From: Xanthomonas sacchari
GTDB taxonomy: Bacteria > Pseudomonadota > Gammaproteobacteria > Xanthomonadales > Xanthomonadaceae
Length of the DNA stretch: 64,000 nucleotides
Direction: 5' to 3'
NCBI RefSeq assembly: GCF_024266585.1
Contig: NZ_CP100647.1
Span: forward strand, 3,391,001 to 3,455,000
Shown here: positions 51,809 to 62,460 of the stretch, piece by piece
Layout: each line of letters opens with the position of its first letter
How positions within the stretch are numbered: position 1 is the stretch's first letter
Notes under the pieces: model-generated
The model's input: the letters and a program-made list of their open reading frames with translations, nothing else
Databases searched by the model: none
Told to the model about the DNA's origin: nothing
Program-made: the position numbers and the translations under genes

Positions 51809-53491
51809 TCAGAAGTTGACGAACTGGCCTTCGTCCGGCGCATCCGCCAGCGTGTAGGCCGGAACCGGGCGTGCCCGCGGGCGCAGGCCCTTGCCGGCGC
51901 TGCGCACCGGCCGCGTGGCGGCCGGCCTGGGCGCCGCCGGCGCGGCGCGGCGTGGCCCGGCCACGTCCTGTTCGCGGCTGAGGCGGAAGAAGGCCATCGC
52001 CTGCTGCAGCGATTCGGCCTGGGTGCTCATCTGCTCGGCGGTCGCCGCCAGTTGCTCGGAGGCCGCGGCATTCTGCTGCGTGGCCTGGCTGAGCTGGGCC
52101 ACCGCCAGGTTGATCTGGGTGACCCCGGAGGACTGCTCCTGCGAAGCGGCCGCGATCTCCTGCACCAGGTCCGAGGTCTTCTTGATGCTGGGCACGATGG
52201 TGCCGAGCAGGTTGCCGGCGCGATCGGCCAGGCCCACGCTGCTGGCGGCGACCTCGCCGATCTCCTGCGCCGCCACCTGGCTGCGCTCGGCCAGCTTGCG
52301 CACCTCGGCGGCGACCACGGCGAAGCCCTTGCCGTGTTCGCCGGCGCGCGCGGCCTCGATCGCCGCGTTCAGCGCCAACAGGTTGGTCTGGTAGGCGATG
52401 TCGTCGATGATGCCGATCTTCTGCGCGATCTGCTTCATCGCGTGGGTGGAGGCCAGCACCGCCTCGCCGCCCTCCACCGCCTCCTTCGCCGCCTGCGCCG
52501 ACATGCCCTCGGTGACCTTGGCGTTGTCGGTGTTCTGCGCGATCGACGCGGTCATCTGCTCCAGCGAGGCGCTGGTCTCTTCCACGCCGGAGGCCTGCTC
52601 GGTGGCGGCCTGGCTCAGCGATTGCGCGGTGGCGCTGACTTCCTCGGACGAACCGGCCAGCGACTGCGCGCCGGCATTGACCTCGCCGACCACCTCCGCC
52701 AGGCGCTCCACCATCGCCTGCAGCGCCACCATCGCGCTGGTGCTGTCGTTGGCGCGGGTCGGCACCTGCACGGTGAGATCGCCACGCGCGATCCGCGAGG
52801 CGACTTCCATCACCGTGCTCGGCTCGCCGCCGAGTTCGCGCATCAGCGAGCGCGCGATCAGGAAGCCGATCAGCGAGGCGCACAGCGCCGCGACCAGGCT
52901 GCCCGCGATCAGGGTGAGGTTGGTGCGCTGCTGCAACTGCTCGGCCTCGGCGGCGCGCACGGCCAGCAATTCGCTTTCGGCGCGGCGCACTTCGGCCATG
53001 CGATCGCGCATCGCATCCATGTAGGCCTTGCCCTTGGAGGCGCGCACCGCGGCGCTCAGCGCTTCCATCGTCGCCTGGCCGCTGTTGACGTTCTGGCGCA
53101 GCGCGATCTGCGGATGCACCGCCTGGCTGAGCCACTGCGCCTGGGTCTGCTTCAACGCATTCAGGCGCTCCTGCTGCTTGGGATTGTCCGCGGTCAATTC
53201 CTGCGCCGTGCGCAGGTGGCTGTCGAAGCTGGCGACGCCGTCGCGGTAGGGCTGCAGGAACGCATCCTCGCCGGTCAGCGAGAAGCCGCGCGTGCCGGTC
53301 TCGATGTTGATCAGGCTGCTGAGCGCGGCATCGACTTCGGCGATCACCTTGTAGGTGTGGGTGTTCCAGTAGTTGGCCTGCGACAACGCCGACACGTTGA
53401 AGTAGGCGACGCCGGCCAGGGCCAGCAGGATGCACAGGACCACGGCGAAGCCGCCGTAGAGTTTGGTTGCGATCTTGAGATTCTTGAACAC
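51809..53491 (-). CDS. Methyl-accepting chemotaxis protein with CHASE3-like sensor domain
   Basis: A 560-residue chemoreceptor. TM1 is at about residues 10-30 ([20 protein letters not shown]). The periplasmic domain of about 150 residues resembles CHASE3 ([20 protein letters not shown]). TM2 is at about 190-213 ([19 protein letters not shown]), then HAMP. The signalling hairpin has the invariant tip [20 protein letters not shown] followed by [20 protein letters not shown]. The start GTG at 53491 is chosen because GGGAGAG stands close upstream; an in-frame ATG 45 bases earlier would place a charged stretch before TM1. It follows another MCP by 81 bases. The C-terminus lacks a clear NWETF-type CheR-binding pentapeptide. 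Confidence 0.93.
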   Translation of the reverse strand: MFKNLKIATKLYGGFAVVLCILLALAGVAYFNVSALSQANYWNTHTYKVIAEVDAALSSLINIETGTRGFSLTGEDAFLQPYRDGVASFDSHLRTAQELTADNPKQQERLNALKQTQAQWLSQAVHPQIALRQNVNSGQATMEALSAAVRASKGKAYMDAMRDRMAEVRRAESELLAVRAAEAEQLQQRTNLTLIAGSLVAALCASLIGFLIARSLMRELGGEPSTVMEVASRIARGDLTVQVPTRANDSTSAMVALQAMVERLAEVVGEVNAGAQSLAGSSEEVSATAQSLSQAATEQASGVEETSASLEQMTASIAQNTDNAKVTEGMSAQAAKEAVEGGEAVLASTHAMKQIAQKIGIIDDIAYQTNLLALNAAIEAARAGEHGKGFAVVAAEVRKLAERSQVAAQEIGEVAASSVGLADRAGNLLGTIVPSIKKTSDLVQEIAAASQEQSSGVTQINLAVAQLSQATQQNAAASEQLAATAEQMSTQAESLQQAMAFFRLSREQDVAGPRRAAPAAPRPAATRPVRSAGKGLRPRARPVPAYTLADAPDEGQFVNF

Positions 53492-53572
53492 GGCACTCTC
53501 CCGACGATGGGGCAGTTGTGACAACGACAGCGACATGGAGCGGCGGCGCGACCGGCGCCGCCACGAAAAGGA

Positions 53573-55240
53573 TCAGGCGTGGCCCAGCAGCGCGTCGCTG
53601 CGGTCGTGATTGCCTGCACCGGCACGGCGCGCGACGGCCGATGGCGCACGCGCCGTCCAGCGCGTGCTGGCCACGCGCAACGGCAGCGACGCCTCGTGTT
53701 CATCCAGCATCTGCGCGGCGCGGCGCGCGCCGGCGGACAACTGGAAGAAGGCCATGCTGTCCTGCAGTTGCACGGCCTGCGTGCTCATCGATTCGGCGGT
53801 CGCGGCCAGCTCTTCGGAGGCGGTGGCGTTCTGCTGGGTGATCTGGCTCAGCTGCACCACCGCCGCGTTGATCTGAGTGACGCCGGAGGACTGCTCCTGC
53901 GAGGCGGCAGCGATTTCCTGCACCAGGTCCGAGGTCTTCCTGATGCTGGGCACGATGGTCTCCAGCAGCTGACCGGCGCGTTCGGCCAATTCCACGCTGG
54001 AGCCGGCGACCTCGCCGATCTCCTGCGCGGCCACCTGGCTGCGCTCGGCCAGCTTGCGCACTTCCGCGGCGACCACGGCAAAGCCCTTGCCGTGCTCGCC
54101 GGCGCGCGCGGCCTCGATCGCCGCGTTCAACGCCAGCAGGTTGGTCTGGTAGGCGATGTCGTCGATGATGCCGATCTTGTGCGCGATCTGCTTCATCGCC
54201 GCCACCGTGGCCACCACCGCCTCGCCGCCTTCCAGGGTCTCGCGGGCCGCCTGCGCGGCCATGCCGTCGGTGATCTTGGCGTTGTCGGTGTTCTGCGCGA
54301 TCGAGGCGGTCATCTGCTCCAGCGAAGCGCTGGTCTCTTCCACGCCGGCAGCCTGCTCGGTCGAGGCCTGGCTCAAGGACTGCGCGGTGGCGCTGACTTC
54401 TTCCGACGCGCCTGCGAGGCTCTGCGCACTGGCGTTGACCTCGCCGACCACCTGCTGCAGCTTGGCGACCATGCGCTGCATCGCCAGCAGCAACTGCGCG
54501 GTCTCGTCGCGGCCGCGCACGTCGATCGACATGCTCAGGTCGCCCGCGGACAGCGCATTGGCCACGCCGACCGCCTTGCCGATCGGCCGGGTCACGCTGC
54601 GGCTGATGAACACGCCCAGGCCCACGCCGAGCAACACGCCGCCGATCACGATGGCCAGCATGGTGCGGGTGCTGCTGGCGTAGATCTCGTCGGTGGCGGT
54701 GTTGGCCTTGGACGCATTCGCCTCCTTGATTTCGCTCAGTTCCGACATCAGCGCGTCCAGTTCGTCGGAGCTGCTGCGCACGCTCTTCGACAGTTCCGCG
54801 AGCTGCGCATTGCCTTCCGGCAGCGGCTCGCGCATCACCGAGTCGACGAACTGGCCGCGCCGCTCCAGATAGGTCTTCCAGACCTGGTCGAAGCGCGCCA
54901 GCTTGGCCTGCGTCGCCGGCCCGTCCAGCGACGCCCTGGCCTTGCCCATGTGCTCGACCACGTTGGCTGTGTACTTGTCGAGATTGGCCACGTGCTTGGC
55001 CCGGTCTTCCGCCGTGCTGGCCAACTGCAGATTGAGGCGCGCGCGACCGGCATTGAGCAGATTGATGTTGGCCTCTTTCAGGTGCGACAGGCCGAGCAGT
55101 TCGCGCTCGTACAGCACCGTGGCGTAGTCGTTGATCCGGCCCGAATTGCGGATGCCGACCCAGCCGATGCAGGCGCCGATCGCCGCCACGATCAGGAACG
55201 CCACCGTCAGCCTGACCCCGATTTTCATATTGCCCAACAT
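53573..55240 (-). CDS. Methyl-accepting chemotaxis protein with four-helix-bundle sensor domain
   Basis: A 555-residue chemoreceptor, first gene of the MCP-MCP-cheW unit. TM1 is [20 protein letters not shown]. The periplasmic part is of the 4HB_MCP type ([20 protein letters not shown]). TM2 is [24 protein letters not shown] follows, then the signalling domain with [20 protein letters not shown] and [20 protein letters not shown]. The signalling half is almost the same as that of the next MCP, while the sensor halves differ, a typical sign of duplication followed by sensor swap. The ATG at 55240 has GGGGAA upstream. A FliA-type promoter stands about 140 bases before it. Confidence 0.93.
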   Translation of the reverse strand: MLGNMKIGVRLTVAFLIVAAIGACIGWVGIRNSGRINDYATVLYERELLGLSHLKEANINLLNAGRARLNLQLASTAEDRAKHVANLDKYTANVVEHMGKARASLDGPATQAKLARFDQVWKTYLERRGQFVDSVMREPLPEGNAQLAELSKSVRSSSDELDALMSELSEIKEANASKANTATDEIYASSTRTMLAIVIGGVLLGVGLGVFISRSVTRPIGKAVGVANALSAGDLSMSIDVRGRDETAQLLLAMQRMVAKLQQVVGEVNASAQSLAGASEEVSATAQSLSQASTEQAAGVEETSASLEQMTASIAQNTDNAKITDGMAAQAARETLEGGEAVVATVAAMKQIAHKIGIIDDIAYQTNLLALNAAIEAARAGEHGKGFAVVAAEVRKLAERSQVAAQEIGEVAGSSVELAERAGQLLETIVPSIRKTSDLVQEIAAASQEQSSGVTQINAAVVQLSQITQQNATASEELAATAESMSTQAVQLQDSMAFFQLSAGARRAAQMLDEHEASLPLRVASTRWTARAPSAVARRAGAGNHDRSDALLGHA

Positions 55241-55376
55241 GATGTTCCCCAAGTTCTTCGTGTACGTCCGGTGGCGCCAGCAGCGCCTCCGGACCTGTTC
55301 CGCAGCGCCTCGCGGAGTGGACACACCCGCCCTGCTGCGAGCGAGGACGCTGCGCCGCAACGTCTGTGCGTGAGGG

Positions 55377-55403
55377 CTATCGGCGTCATTGACGGCGCCT
55401 TTA
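55377..55403 (-). promoter_or_regulatory. FliA (sigma-28) promoter of the MCP-MCP-cheW unit
   Basis: On the minus strand TAAAGGCG is followed by 11 nt and GCCGATAG, against the consensus TAAAGTTT-N11-GCCGATAA. The -35 core TAAAG and seven of eight -10 bases match, with exact spacing. It lies 137 bases upstream of the first MCP gene and would place the chemotaxis unit in the late flagellar class. Confidence 0.88.
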
Positions 55404-55416
55404 AAACGCGTGAAAA

Positions 55417-55432
55417 CTGCGGAATTCCGCAT
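55417..55432. promoter_or_regulatory. Perfect palindrome TGCGGAATTCCGCA upstream of the FliA promoter
   Basis: The 14-bp perfect palindrome at 55418-55431 matches the core TGCGG-N4-CCGCA of the operators at 21.67 and 24.17 kb, with the same A/T-only centre. It is 14 bases upstream of the FliA -35 box. The rest of 55241-55679 shows no gene. Confidence 0.5.
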
Positions 55433-55679
55433 AGCGCAGGCGCCGCGGCGGCGTGGCATGAATACGCAGCAGGCGTTGCGGCGCAGCACGCGAAGCGACG
55501 AAGAAGCACGCTTGGCGCATGCGGCGCGGATGCCGTAGTTGTTCTGCAATGGCAGAACGCCCCGGTCTTGCGCCGAGGACGATGTGGGATATCAACCCCG
55601 TTAATTTGTAGACAGAACGTGAAGCGACCCCGGCCCGCGCGCACTGGCGCTGCGCAGGCGCGCGCATGCGGCAGCGCCT

Positions 55680-58600
55680 TCACACAGTAGGCAGCGCCAG
55701 CGCTGTGCGCCGCTCCGCCGCCGTGCCACCACGCAACAGCCGCTGCGCGAGCGCGCGCTCCTCGGCCCCCAGGTCCTGCAGCGGCTCGAAACGCTCGCCG
55801 ACCCAGCTCGCCATCGGCACGCCGTCGCGGTACAGCACCCGCGCCCCCGCCACCCGCGGCACCCGCGTACCGGGCAACACGCTGCCGAGCAGATTGGCCG
55901 GATCGGCGGCGGCCACGCACAGCCAGCTGCCGTCGCCGGGCTGGCGGCGGAGTTGCCGCAGCAGGCCGATCGCCTCCGGCAGGGCGAACTGCTCGCCGGA
56001 CAGGCCATCGATGAAGCGGCCACCGCGGATCTCGCCGCGCGCCTCCAGCCGTTGGTAGACCCGCAGCAGCTCGCGCCACGGCGGCAACCATGCCGCCTCG
56101 CGCTCGAGCAGGCGCCAGCAGACCACGCCGTAGCGGCGCAGCAGGGTGCGCGCGACGTGCTCGACCGCCTCGCTGCGCGCGGCCGGGTCGTCGGCCTCGC
56201 TACCGGCGCGCAGTACCGCCCAGCGCCCAGCGTCCTCGATGCCGCCGTACCGCGCCATCCGCGGCCGCCGCCGCGACAGCGCCGAGGGCCGCTTCGAGGC
56301 CGGCACCAGCAAGGCGCGCAGGCCGGCGTAGCTGTCGCAATGGACCCGGCCGGCGGCGACCAGTTCGGCCAGCGCCGCCTCCAGTTCGGTGGACAGCAGC
56401 CGGGTGGCCTCGGCGATCTCGTCGAAGAACGAGGCGCCGTGCGCCTCGAGATGGTCGGCGACCTTGCGCGCGCGCGAGCCCAGCGCGTCGGCTTGCGGCG
56501 GTGGCGACAGCCGCGACCAATGCCCGGCGCTGCGCCGCGGCAGCAGCAGAATCGGCGTGCTGCGCAGCGTCAGCGCTGCGCCGCCGGCGCCGGGGCGCAG
56601 CCGCGTCCACAGCGTGCGGCCGGCGCTGCAGGCCTCGTCCAGCCACGCCGGACGATAGTCGCGCACCCGCGCCGGCAACAATTCCGCCTCCCACAGCGGC
56701 GCCGCGGCCTCGACGCCCTCCAGTTGCGCCAGCACCGCGGCCAGCGCGTCGGCGCCGGCGACCTGGCCCTGCGCATCCAGATGCTGCCAGCGGAACAGGA
56801 AGCGCGCGTAGTCGCGCGGCGCCACCGGCTCGATCTCGCGGCGCAGGCGGCCGAGGGTGTAGCGATGGATCCGCGCCAGCAGATGCCGCTCGCACCATTC
56901 CTCGGCCTCGGCATCGGCGCTGAAACGCCCGCCCAGCACATAGCCGTCCTGTTGCAGCGCCAGCAGTCCGGCCTGCACCTCGCGCAGCGGCAGGTGCAGC
57001 GGCGCCGCCAGCGCGGCCGCGGTGACCGGCCCCAGCCCTGCAAGGCGCCAGCGCAGCAGTTCGCGCAACGCGCTGTCGCGGTCCCAGTCGGCGACCGCAT
57101 AGCCCTCGGGAATCGCGATCGCCGGCTGCGCGTGGCCCCGCGGGTACAGCGGCGCCACCGCCGCCAGCGCTTCGGCGGTCACCCACAGCGCCGCGGCGGC
57201 GCCATCGACGCCGTGCAGGCAGGTGGCGCGCGCGTCGCCGGCCAGTTCGCCTAACCATTGCTGCCACTGCGGCCGCGCGGCGGCCTCGTCCGCGCTCACC
57301 ACACCGAGCGTGAGCAAGGCCTCGTGCATCTCGTCGCGACTGCGCGGCTGCGGCCAGGCCTCCTCGCGCACCGCGGCGATCGCCTGCGGGTCGAGTTGGC
57401 CGAGATCGTCGGCGCTGTCCGGATCCTGGTAGCGGCGGCTGTGCACCGCCTGGGTCCGCCGTTCCTCCAGCGGCGCGTCGTCGAGGAAGGCATAGGGCCG
57501 CGCATCCAGGGCCTCGGCCGCCAGCGGCGACGGCGCGGTCAGCTCGCGCGCCAGCACCCGCACCTGGCCGGCCTCGATGCCGCGGAGCAGCTGCAGCCAG
57601 CCGCCGCTGTCCATCGCCTCGTCCAGGCAATCACGCAGGGTCTGCGCCACCAGCGGATGGTCGGGAATCTCGCGTTCGCCGACCAAATTCTCCGCGCACG
57701 CCACCTGGTCCGGAAACACCGTGGCCAGCAGGTCCTCGGACTTCATCCGCTGCAGTTGCGGGGCGACCTTGCGCCCGCCGGTGAAGCGCGGCAACGCCAG
57801 CGCGTTGGTGGCGTTCCAGCGCCAGCGCACGCCGAACAGCGGCGCGTCCAGCAGCGCCTGCACCAGCACGTCCAGCGCCGAAGCGGCGCGCAGGTAGCGC
57901 GCCACCTCGTCCAGGGCGAAGCTGTGCCGGGTCGACAGCGACAGCACGATCGCGTCCTCGGTCGCCGCCGCCTGCAGCTCGAAATTGAAGGTGCGGCAGA
58001 AGCGCTTGCGCAGGGCCAGGCCCCAGGCGCGGTTGATGCGGCTGCCGTAGACGCTGTGGATCACCAGTTGCGTACTGCCTGTAGCGTCGAAGAAGCGCTC
58101 CAGCACGATGCACTGCTGGGTCGGCAAGGCGCCCAGCGCCGCATGCGCGCGGCCCAGGTAGTCGACGATCTGCTGCGCGGCGGCGGCGTCCAGCGCCAGC
58201 GGGCCGCACAGCCAGGCCAGCGCCTGCGCCGCCCCACCCTGCTCCAGCACCTGCGCGACCTCGGCGCGCAGCCGCGACACCCCCAGCGACAACGCGTCGC
58301 TGCGCCCGGGCGCCTCGCCGATCCAGAACGGGATGTTGGGCGGCGCGCCGCGCGCGTCCTCCACCCGCACCCGCCCCGCTTCCACGCGCAGGATGCGGTA
58401 GCTGGCGTTGCCGAGCTGGAACACGTCCCCGCCCAGGCTCTCCACCGCGAAATCCTCGTTGACCGTGCCGATGGTCTGCGCCTGCGGCTCCAGCACCACG
58501 CTGTAGTCGCCGGTCTCGGGGATGGTGCCGCCGGAGGTCAGTGCCGCCATCCGCGCGCCACGGCGCTGGCGCACGCGGCGATGCACCGCATCGCGATGCA

Positions 58601-60023
58601 GGTAGCCGGCGCGCGGCCCCAGCCGCGTGCTGAAGCCATCGCTGAGCATGCGCAGCACCGCATCGAACTGCGCGCGCGGCAGCGCCGCATACGGCCAGGC
58701 GCCACGCACCAGCGCGTACAGCGCGTCCTCCTCCCACTCCTGGCAGGCCACCTCGGCGACGAGCTGCTGGGCGAGCACGTCCAGCGGCGCATCGAGCATG
58801 CGCAGCGCGTCCAGTTCGCCGCGGCGCACGCAATCCAGCAAGGCCGCGCACTCGACCAGGTCGTCGCGCGACTGCGGAAACAGCCGCGCCTTCGGCGTAC
58901 CGCCCACCGCATGCCCGGAACGGCCGGCGCGCTGCAGGAACGCGGCGATCGAACGCGGCGAGCCGAGCTGGCAGACCAGGTCGACATCGCCGATGTCCAG
59001 GCCCAGTTCCAGCGAGGCGGTGGCCACCAGCACCTGCAGGTCGCCGGCCTTGAGCCGGCGCTCGGCGAGCAGCCGGGTCTCGCGTGCCAGGCTGCCGTGA
59101 TGCGCCGCCACCGCCTGCACGCCGAGCAGTTCGCCCAGGTGCCGCGCGGTCCGCTCGGCCATGCGCCGGGTGTTGACGAACACCAGCGTGGTACGGTGCG
59201 CGCGCACCAGCTCGGCCAGGCGCGCGTACGCCTGCTGCCATTGGTCGGCGGACATGGTCACGCTGAGCGGCGTCGGCGGCACCTCCAGCGCCAGGTCGCG
59301 GGCGCGCGCATAGCCGATGTCGACGATGGCGCAGTCGGCCTCGCCATCTCGCACCGCCGCGCTGCCGACCAGAAAGCGCGCGACCGCCGCGATCGGCTTC
59401 TGCGTCGCCGACAGGCCGATGCGCAACGGCGGTACCTCGCACAGGTGTTGCAGGCGCTGCAGCGACAGCGCCAGATGGCTGCCGCGCTTGTTCGCCGCCA
59501 GCGCATGGATCTCGTCGACGATCACCGTGCGCACATGCCGCAGCGATTCACGCCCGGACACCGATCCCAGCAACACGTACAGCGACTCCGGCGTGGTCAC
59601 CAGCACATGCGGCGGCCGCCGCCGCGCCTGCGCGCGCTCGCGCTGCGGCGTGTCGCCGGTGCGCACCGCGGTGCGGATCTGCACATCCGGCAAGCCCAGC
59701 GCCGCCAGTTCGGCGCGGATGCCCTGCAGCGGCGCCTCGAGATTGAGCTGGATGTCGTTTGAAAGCGCTTTCAGCGGCGACACGTACAGCACCTGGGTGC
59801 GGTCCTGCAGTCCGCCGTCGCGCAAGCCCTCGCGCACCAGCGCATCCAGCGCGGCGAGGAATGCGGTCAGGGTCTTGCCGGAGCCGGTCGGCGCGGCGAC
59901 CAGCGTGTGCCGTCCGGCCTGGATCGCCGGCCACGCGCGCTCCTGCGCCGGCGTGGGCGCAGCGAAACGCCGCTCGAACCAACGTGCAACGGCGGGATGG
60001 AAGCGCGTTTGCGCCAACGACAT
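55680..60023 (-). CDS. lhr: Lhr-type ATP-dependent DNA helicase (large helicase-related protein)
   Basis: A 1447-residue superfamily-2 helicase. Motif I is AAPTGSGKTLTAFLAALDAL near residue 45, motif Ia YVSPLKALSNDI, motif II DEIHALAANKRGSHL, motif III LSATQ, and motif VI QRAGRSGHAVGGTPKARLF. The Lhr-specific winged-helix and beta-barrel regions and a long C-terminal extension follow, in line with the about 1500-residue Lhr of gammaproteobacteria and not the short Lhr-core. It is a 3'-5' translocase linked to DNA repair. The ATG at 60023 has AGGAGA 5 nt upstream. It stands alone on the minus strand. Confidence 0.93.
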   Translation of the reverse strand: MSLAQTRFHPAVARWFERRFAAPTPAQERAWPAIQAGRHTLVAAPTGSGKTLTAFLAALDALVREGLRDGGLQDRTQVLYVSPLKALSNDIQLNLEAPLQGIRAELAALGLPDVQIRTAVRTGDTPQRERAQARRRPPHVLVTTPESLYVLLGSVSGRESLRHVRTVIVDEIHALAANKRGSHLALSLQRLQHLCEVPPLRIGLSATQKPIAAVARFLVGSAAVRDGEADCAIVDIGYARARDLALEVPPTPLSVTMSADQWQQAYARLAELVRAHRTTLVFVNTRRMAERTARHLGELLGVQAVAAHHGSLARETRLLAERRLKAGDLQVLVATASLELGLDIGDVDLVCQLGSPRSIAAFLQRAGRSGHAVGGTPKARLFPQSRDDLVECAALLDCVRRGELDALRMLDAPLDVLAQQLVAEVACQEWEEDALYALVRGAWPYAALPRAQFDAVLRMLSDGFSTRLGPRAGYLHRDAVHRRVRQRRGARMAALTSGGTIPETGDYSVVLEPQAQTIGTVNEDFAVESLGGDVFQLGNASYRILRVEAGRVRVEDARGAPPNIPFWIGEAPGRSDALSLGVSRLRAEVAQVLEQGGAAQALAWLCGPLALDAAAAQQIVDYLGRAHAALGALPTQQCIVLERFFDATGSTQLVIHSVYGSRINRAWGLALRKRFCRTFNFELQAAATEDAIVLSLSTRHSFALDEVARYLRAASALDVLVQALLDAPLFGVRWRWNATNALALPRFTGGRKVAPQLQRMKSEDLLATVFPDQVACAENLVGEREIPDHPLVAQTLRDCLDEAMDSGGWLQLLRGIEAGQVRVLARELTAPSPLAAEALDARPYAFLDDAPLEERRTQAVHSRRYQDPDSADDLGQLDPQAIAAVREEAWPQPRSRDEMHEALLTLGVVSADEAAARPQWQQWLGELAGDARATCLHGVDGAAAALWVTAEALAAVAPLYPRGHAQPAIAIPEGYAVADWDRDSALRELLRWRLAGLGPVTAAALAAPLHLPLREVQAGLLALQQDGYVLGGRFSADAEAEEWCERHLLARIHRYTLGRLRREIEPVAPRDYARFLFRWQHLDAQGQVAGADALAAVLAQLEGVEAAAPLWEAELLPARVRDYRPAWLDEACSAGRTLWTRLRPGAGGAALTLRSTPILLLPRRSAGHWSRLSPPPQADALGSRARKVADHLEAHGASFFDEIAEATRLLSTELEAALAELVAAGRVHCDSYAGLRALLVPASKRPSALSRRRPRMARYGGIEDAGRWAVLRAGSEADDPAARSEAVEHVARTLLRRYGVVCWRLLEREAAWLPPWRELLRVYQRLEARGEIRGGRFIDGLSGEQFALPEAIGLLRQLRRQPGDGSWLCVAAADPANLLGSVLPGTRVPRVAGARVLYRDGVPMASWVGERFEPLQDLGAEERALAQRLLRGGTAAERRTALALPTV

Positions 60024-60561
60024 GCGATCTCCTGTGCCGCCGCCGCAACGAACGTGCGGCGCGCCGGCGATGCCACCTGTGCGCATTGTCCACGCGACTG
60101 TCTCGCGCCATCGCCTCGACGATGAAAATGGTGACGTTATCCCGACGATCAAGCACACCGCCACACGGCCGCTGTTTTTAAGGGGTTTTCCATTAAGCGT
60201 TCATCCGACGACACAATGTCTACCACGCGCTCCGCGCAGCGCGGTTATGTTGTCGAAGGCATCACGTATCCCGGCCTAGCGTTTGCGCATCACACGCAAG
60301 CTTCGCCTTTGGGAACGGAATGCGGCACGGCACCACCAGCGAACAACGGCATCGCCCATCACGCGCGCGGGACGCTGCACCACCCGCGCACGCGAATGCG
60401 GCGGCGCGCGTTCGCCTCCGCCTCCGTCTCCCTTCGATGTCGAACTGTCCTCGCCTTGCGGCGTGTGGCAGCGGTGGCGGCGGCATCCGCCACTGGGTCC
60501 TGCACTGCGGGACTGCGCATGCGTTGCACCTTCCATCCGCCATCGCCAAGGAGCATCACCA
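60024..60561. other. Gene-free divergent region between lhr and the DUF3175 gene
   Basis: It must hold promoters for both flanking genes, but I see no convincing boxes. The many overlapping open frames here are arginine-rich shadows. No repeat family of this window is present. Confidence 0.5.
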
Positions 60562-60882
60562 ATGGCACAGAGCAGCCCTTACCGCTCTCACAACGACCTC
60601 AACCAGCACCGCAGCAGCGACCCGCAACCGTCGCTCGGCGTTGCGCCGAACGTGTTCGAAGGCCACGATCCAGCCGCCATCGCACGCGCGCTCAAGCAAT
60701 CGGCCGACCTGCACGCACGCCGCCGCACGGGACCGTATCGTTCGGCCATGTCGATGCTGACCTTCTACATCAATCGCGCCGGCGACCAGTTGCCGGCGCA
60801 GCGCCGCCAGGTCCTGGAGCAGGCCAAGGACGAGTTGCGCAGCCTGTATGGCAAACCGCGCAAGGGCAGCGCCGGCGACTGA
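60562..60882 (+). CDS. DUF3175-family small protein
   Basis: A 106-residue basic protein. The conserved part runs from about residue 30 (VFEGHDPAAIARALKQSADL) through RRTGPYRSAMSMLTFYINRA to QVLEQAKDELRSLYGKPRKG. This pattern fits DUF3175, a family without known function that is often encoded near stress or DNA-related genes; the name is from memory. The ATG at 60562 has AAGGAG 8 nt upstream. The N-terminal 30 residues are polar and likely disordered. Confidence 0.78.
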   Translation: MAQSSPYRSHNDLNQHRSSDPQPSLGVAPNVFEGHDPAAIARALKQSADLHARRRTGPYRSAMSMLTFYINRAGDQLPAQRRQVLEQAKDELRSLYGKPRKGSAGD

Positions 60883-60990
60883 GCACGCGCGCTCGCGCAG
60901 CGTGATGGAGCGATCAGTTCCGCACGCTGCCCATGCCAGGCGCACGTCGCCCGATTGCCGTCCTCCGACGCAGTGCCACATGATGTGGAC

Positions 60991-62334
60991 ATGGCCAAGG
61001 CATCCGACATGTCGGACCTCATCCAGCACGCCGCCGTCGCGACACAGGACGACGCGGCGCTGCTGTCGCGCATCATCCTGGCGCAGGGCGAGATCGCCGC
61101 GGCCGGCGGCGATCCGCTGCAGGTGGTCGACGTGGTCACCCGCCGCGCGCAGGAGCTGACCCGCTCCAGCGGCGCGGTAGTGGAGATGTGCGACGGCAAG
61201 GACATGCTGTACTGGTCGGCCAGCGGCATCGCCGAGCGCCACCTCGGCCTGCGCCTGCCCAGCAACGGCAGCCTGTCCGGGCTGTGCATGCGCACCGGCC
61301 AGGTCTTGCGCTGCGACGATTCGGAAGAGGATCCGCGGGTCGATCGCGCGGCGTGCCGGCGCATCGGCCTGCGTTCGATGCTGGTGGTGCCGCTGCGCTA
61401 CGGCGACCGCAGCATCGGCGTGCTCAAGGTGATGGCGCCGCAGCCGGGCGCGTACAGCGCGCAGGACGTGCGCACGCTGGAGCTGCTGGCGACCCTGGTC
61501 GGCGCGACGCTGGCGCTGGCGATGGACCGCGCCGCGCTGCAGACCGACATCGCGCGCCGCCAGAACGCGGAAAAACACGCGTTCCGCGAGAAGGCGGCGA
61601 TCGCCACGCGCATCCGCGAAACCGTCGCCGGGGCGCGCCTGCAGATCGTGACCCAACCGGTGCTGGCATTGCCCTCGCAGCGCATCGTCGGCGTGGAAGC
61701 ACTATCGCGCTTTCCCGCGCAGCCGGCGCTGCCGCCGCTGCGCTGGTTCGACGACGCCAGCCGGGTCGGGCTGGCGCTGGAGCTGGAACTGGCCGCCGCG
61801 CGCAAGGCGCTGGAGCTGCTGACGCAGTTGCCGGCGCCGCTGTATCTGGCGATCAACGTGTCCGCGCCGACGCTGCTGCATCCGCAACTGCAGGCGCTGC
61901 TGCACGGCCATGACCTGTCGCGGATCGTGCTGGAAATCACCGAGCAACTGCAGGCGCCGGACTATCCGCGCCTGTCCGAGTCCATCGGCCTGCTGCAGCG
62001 GCAGGGCCTGCGCATCGCCCTGGACGACGCGGGCACCGGCTTCGCCAGCCTGCGCCACCTGCTGCACCTGGCGCCGGACATCATCAAGCTGGACCTGACC
62101 CTGACCCGCGGCATCGACGCCGAGCCGCGCCGGCAGCGGCTGGCGATGGCGATCCTGTCCTTCGCCGCGGAAACCAATGCCGACGTGGTCGTCGAAGGCA
62201 TCGAGAGCGAGAGCGAACTGGCGACGCTGCAGGCGCTGGGCGCGCGCTACGGCCAGGGCTACCACCTCGCCCATCCCGGGCCGCTGTCGGCGCATCTGGC
62301 GCGCTATCCGGCGATCGGCGACGGCCTCGGCTGA
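60991..62334 (+). CDS. GAF-EAL protein, probable c-di-GMP phosphodiesterase
   Basis: A soluble signalling protein of about 447 residues. An N-terminal GAF domain (about residues 20-185, with RAQELTRSSGAVVEM and LRSMLVVPLRYGDRSIGVLK) precedes an EAL domain (about 200-440). EAL residues needed for metal binding and catalysis appear intact: VEALSRF, INVSAPTL, LEITEQL, LDDAGTGFASL, IIKLDLTL, VEGIESESE and QGYHLAHPG. DDAGTG replaces the usual DDFGTG, a conservative change. No GGDEF domain is present. The start is uncertain: ATG 60991 is used, but ATG 61009 has a better AAGG upstream and a TTG at 60955 is also open. It follows the DUF3175 gene by about 110 bases. Confidence 0.88.
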   Translation: MAKASDMSDLIQHAAVATQDDAALLSRIILAQGEIAAAGGDPLQVVDVVTRRAQELTRSSGAVVEMCDGKDMLYWSASGIAERHLGLRLPSNGSLSGLCMRTGQVLRCDDSEEDPRVDRAACRRIGLRSMLVVPLRYGDRSIGVLKVMAPQPGAYSAQDVRTLELLATLVGATLALAMDRAALQTDIARRQNAEKHAFREKAAIATRIRETVAGARLQIVTQPVLALPSQRIVGVEALSRFPAQPALPPLRWFDDASRVGLALELELAAARKALELLTQLPAPLYLAINVSAPTLLHPQLQALLHGHDLSRIVLEITEQLQAPDYPRLSESIGLLQRQGLRIALDDAGTGFASLRHLLHLAPDIIKLDLTLTRGIDAEPRRQRLAMAILSFAAETNADVVVEGIESESELATLQALGARYGQGYHLAHPGPLSAHLARYPAIGDGLG

Positions 62335-62420
62335 GAACGTCCACCACAGGCGCGGCGCTTGTCCCCGGTGCGGGATCAGCCGCGACCGGATATCCCGATA
62401 GATCGCCATGCCAGCCCGGT

Positions 62421-62441
62421 CGCGGCTGAAGCCGCTCCTAC
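62421..62441. repeat. REP-like half element
   Basis: CGCGGCTGAAGCCGCTCCTAC is the inverse of the GTAGGAGCGGCTTCAGCCGC core found elsewhere. It lies about 90 bases after the EAL gene and just before the eroded duplicate of that gene's 3' end. Confidence 0.8.
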
Positions 62442-62460
62442 GCAAGCGTGCGCTACCCAC

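Noticed and set aside
60262-60905. Several overlapping open frames on both strands in the lhr-DUF3175 gap
   Set aside because: Arg/His/Ala-rich with no start signals; only the DUF3175 frame from 60562 has a ribosome site and family pattern.
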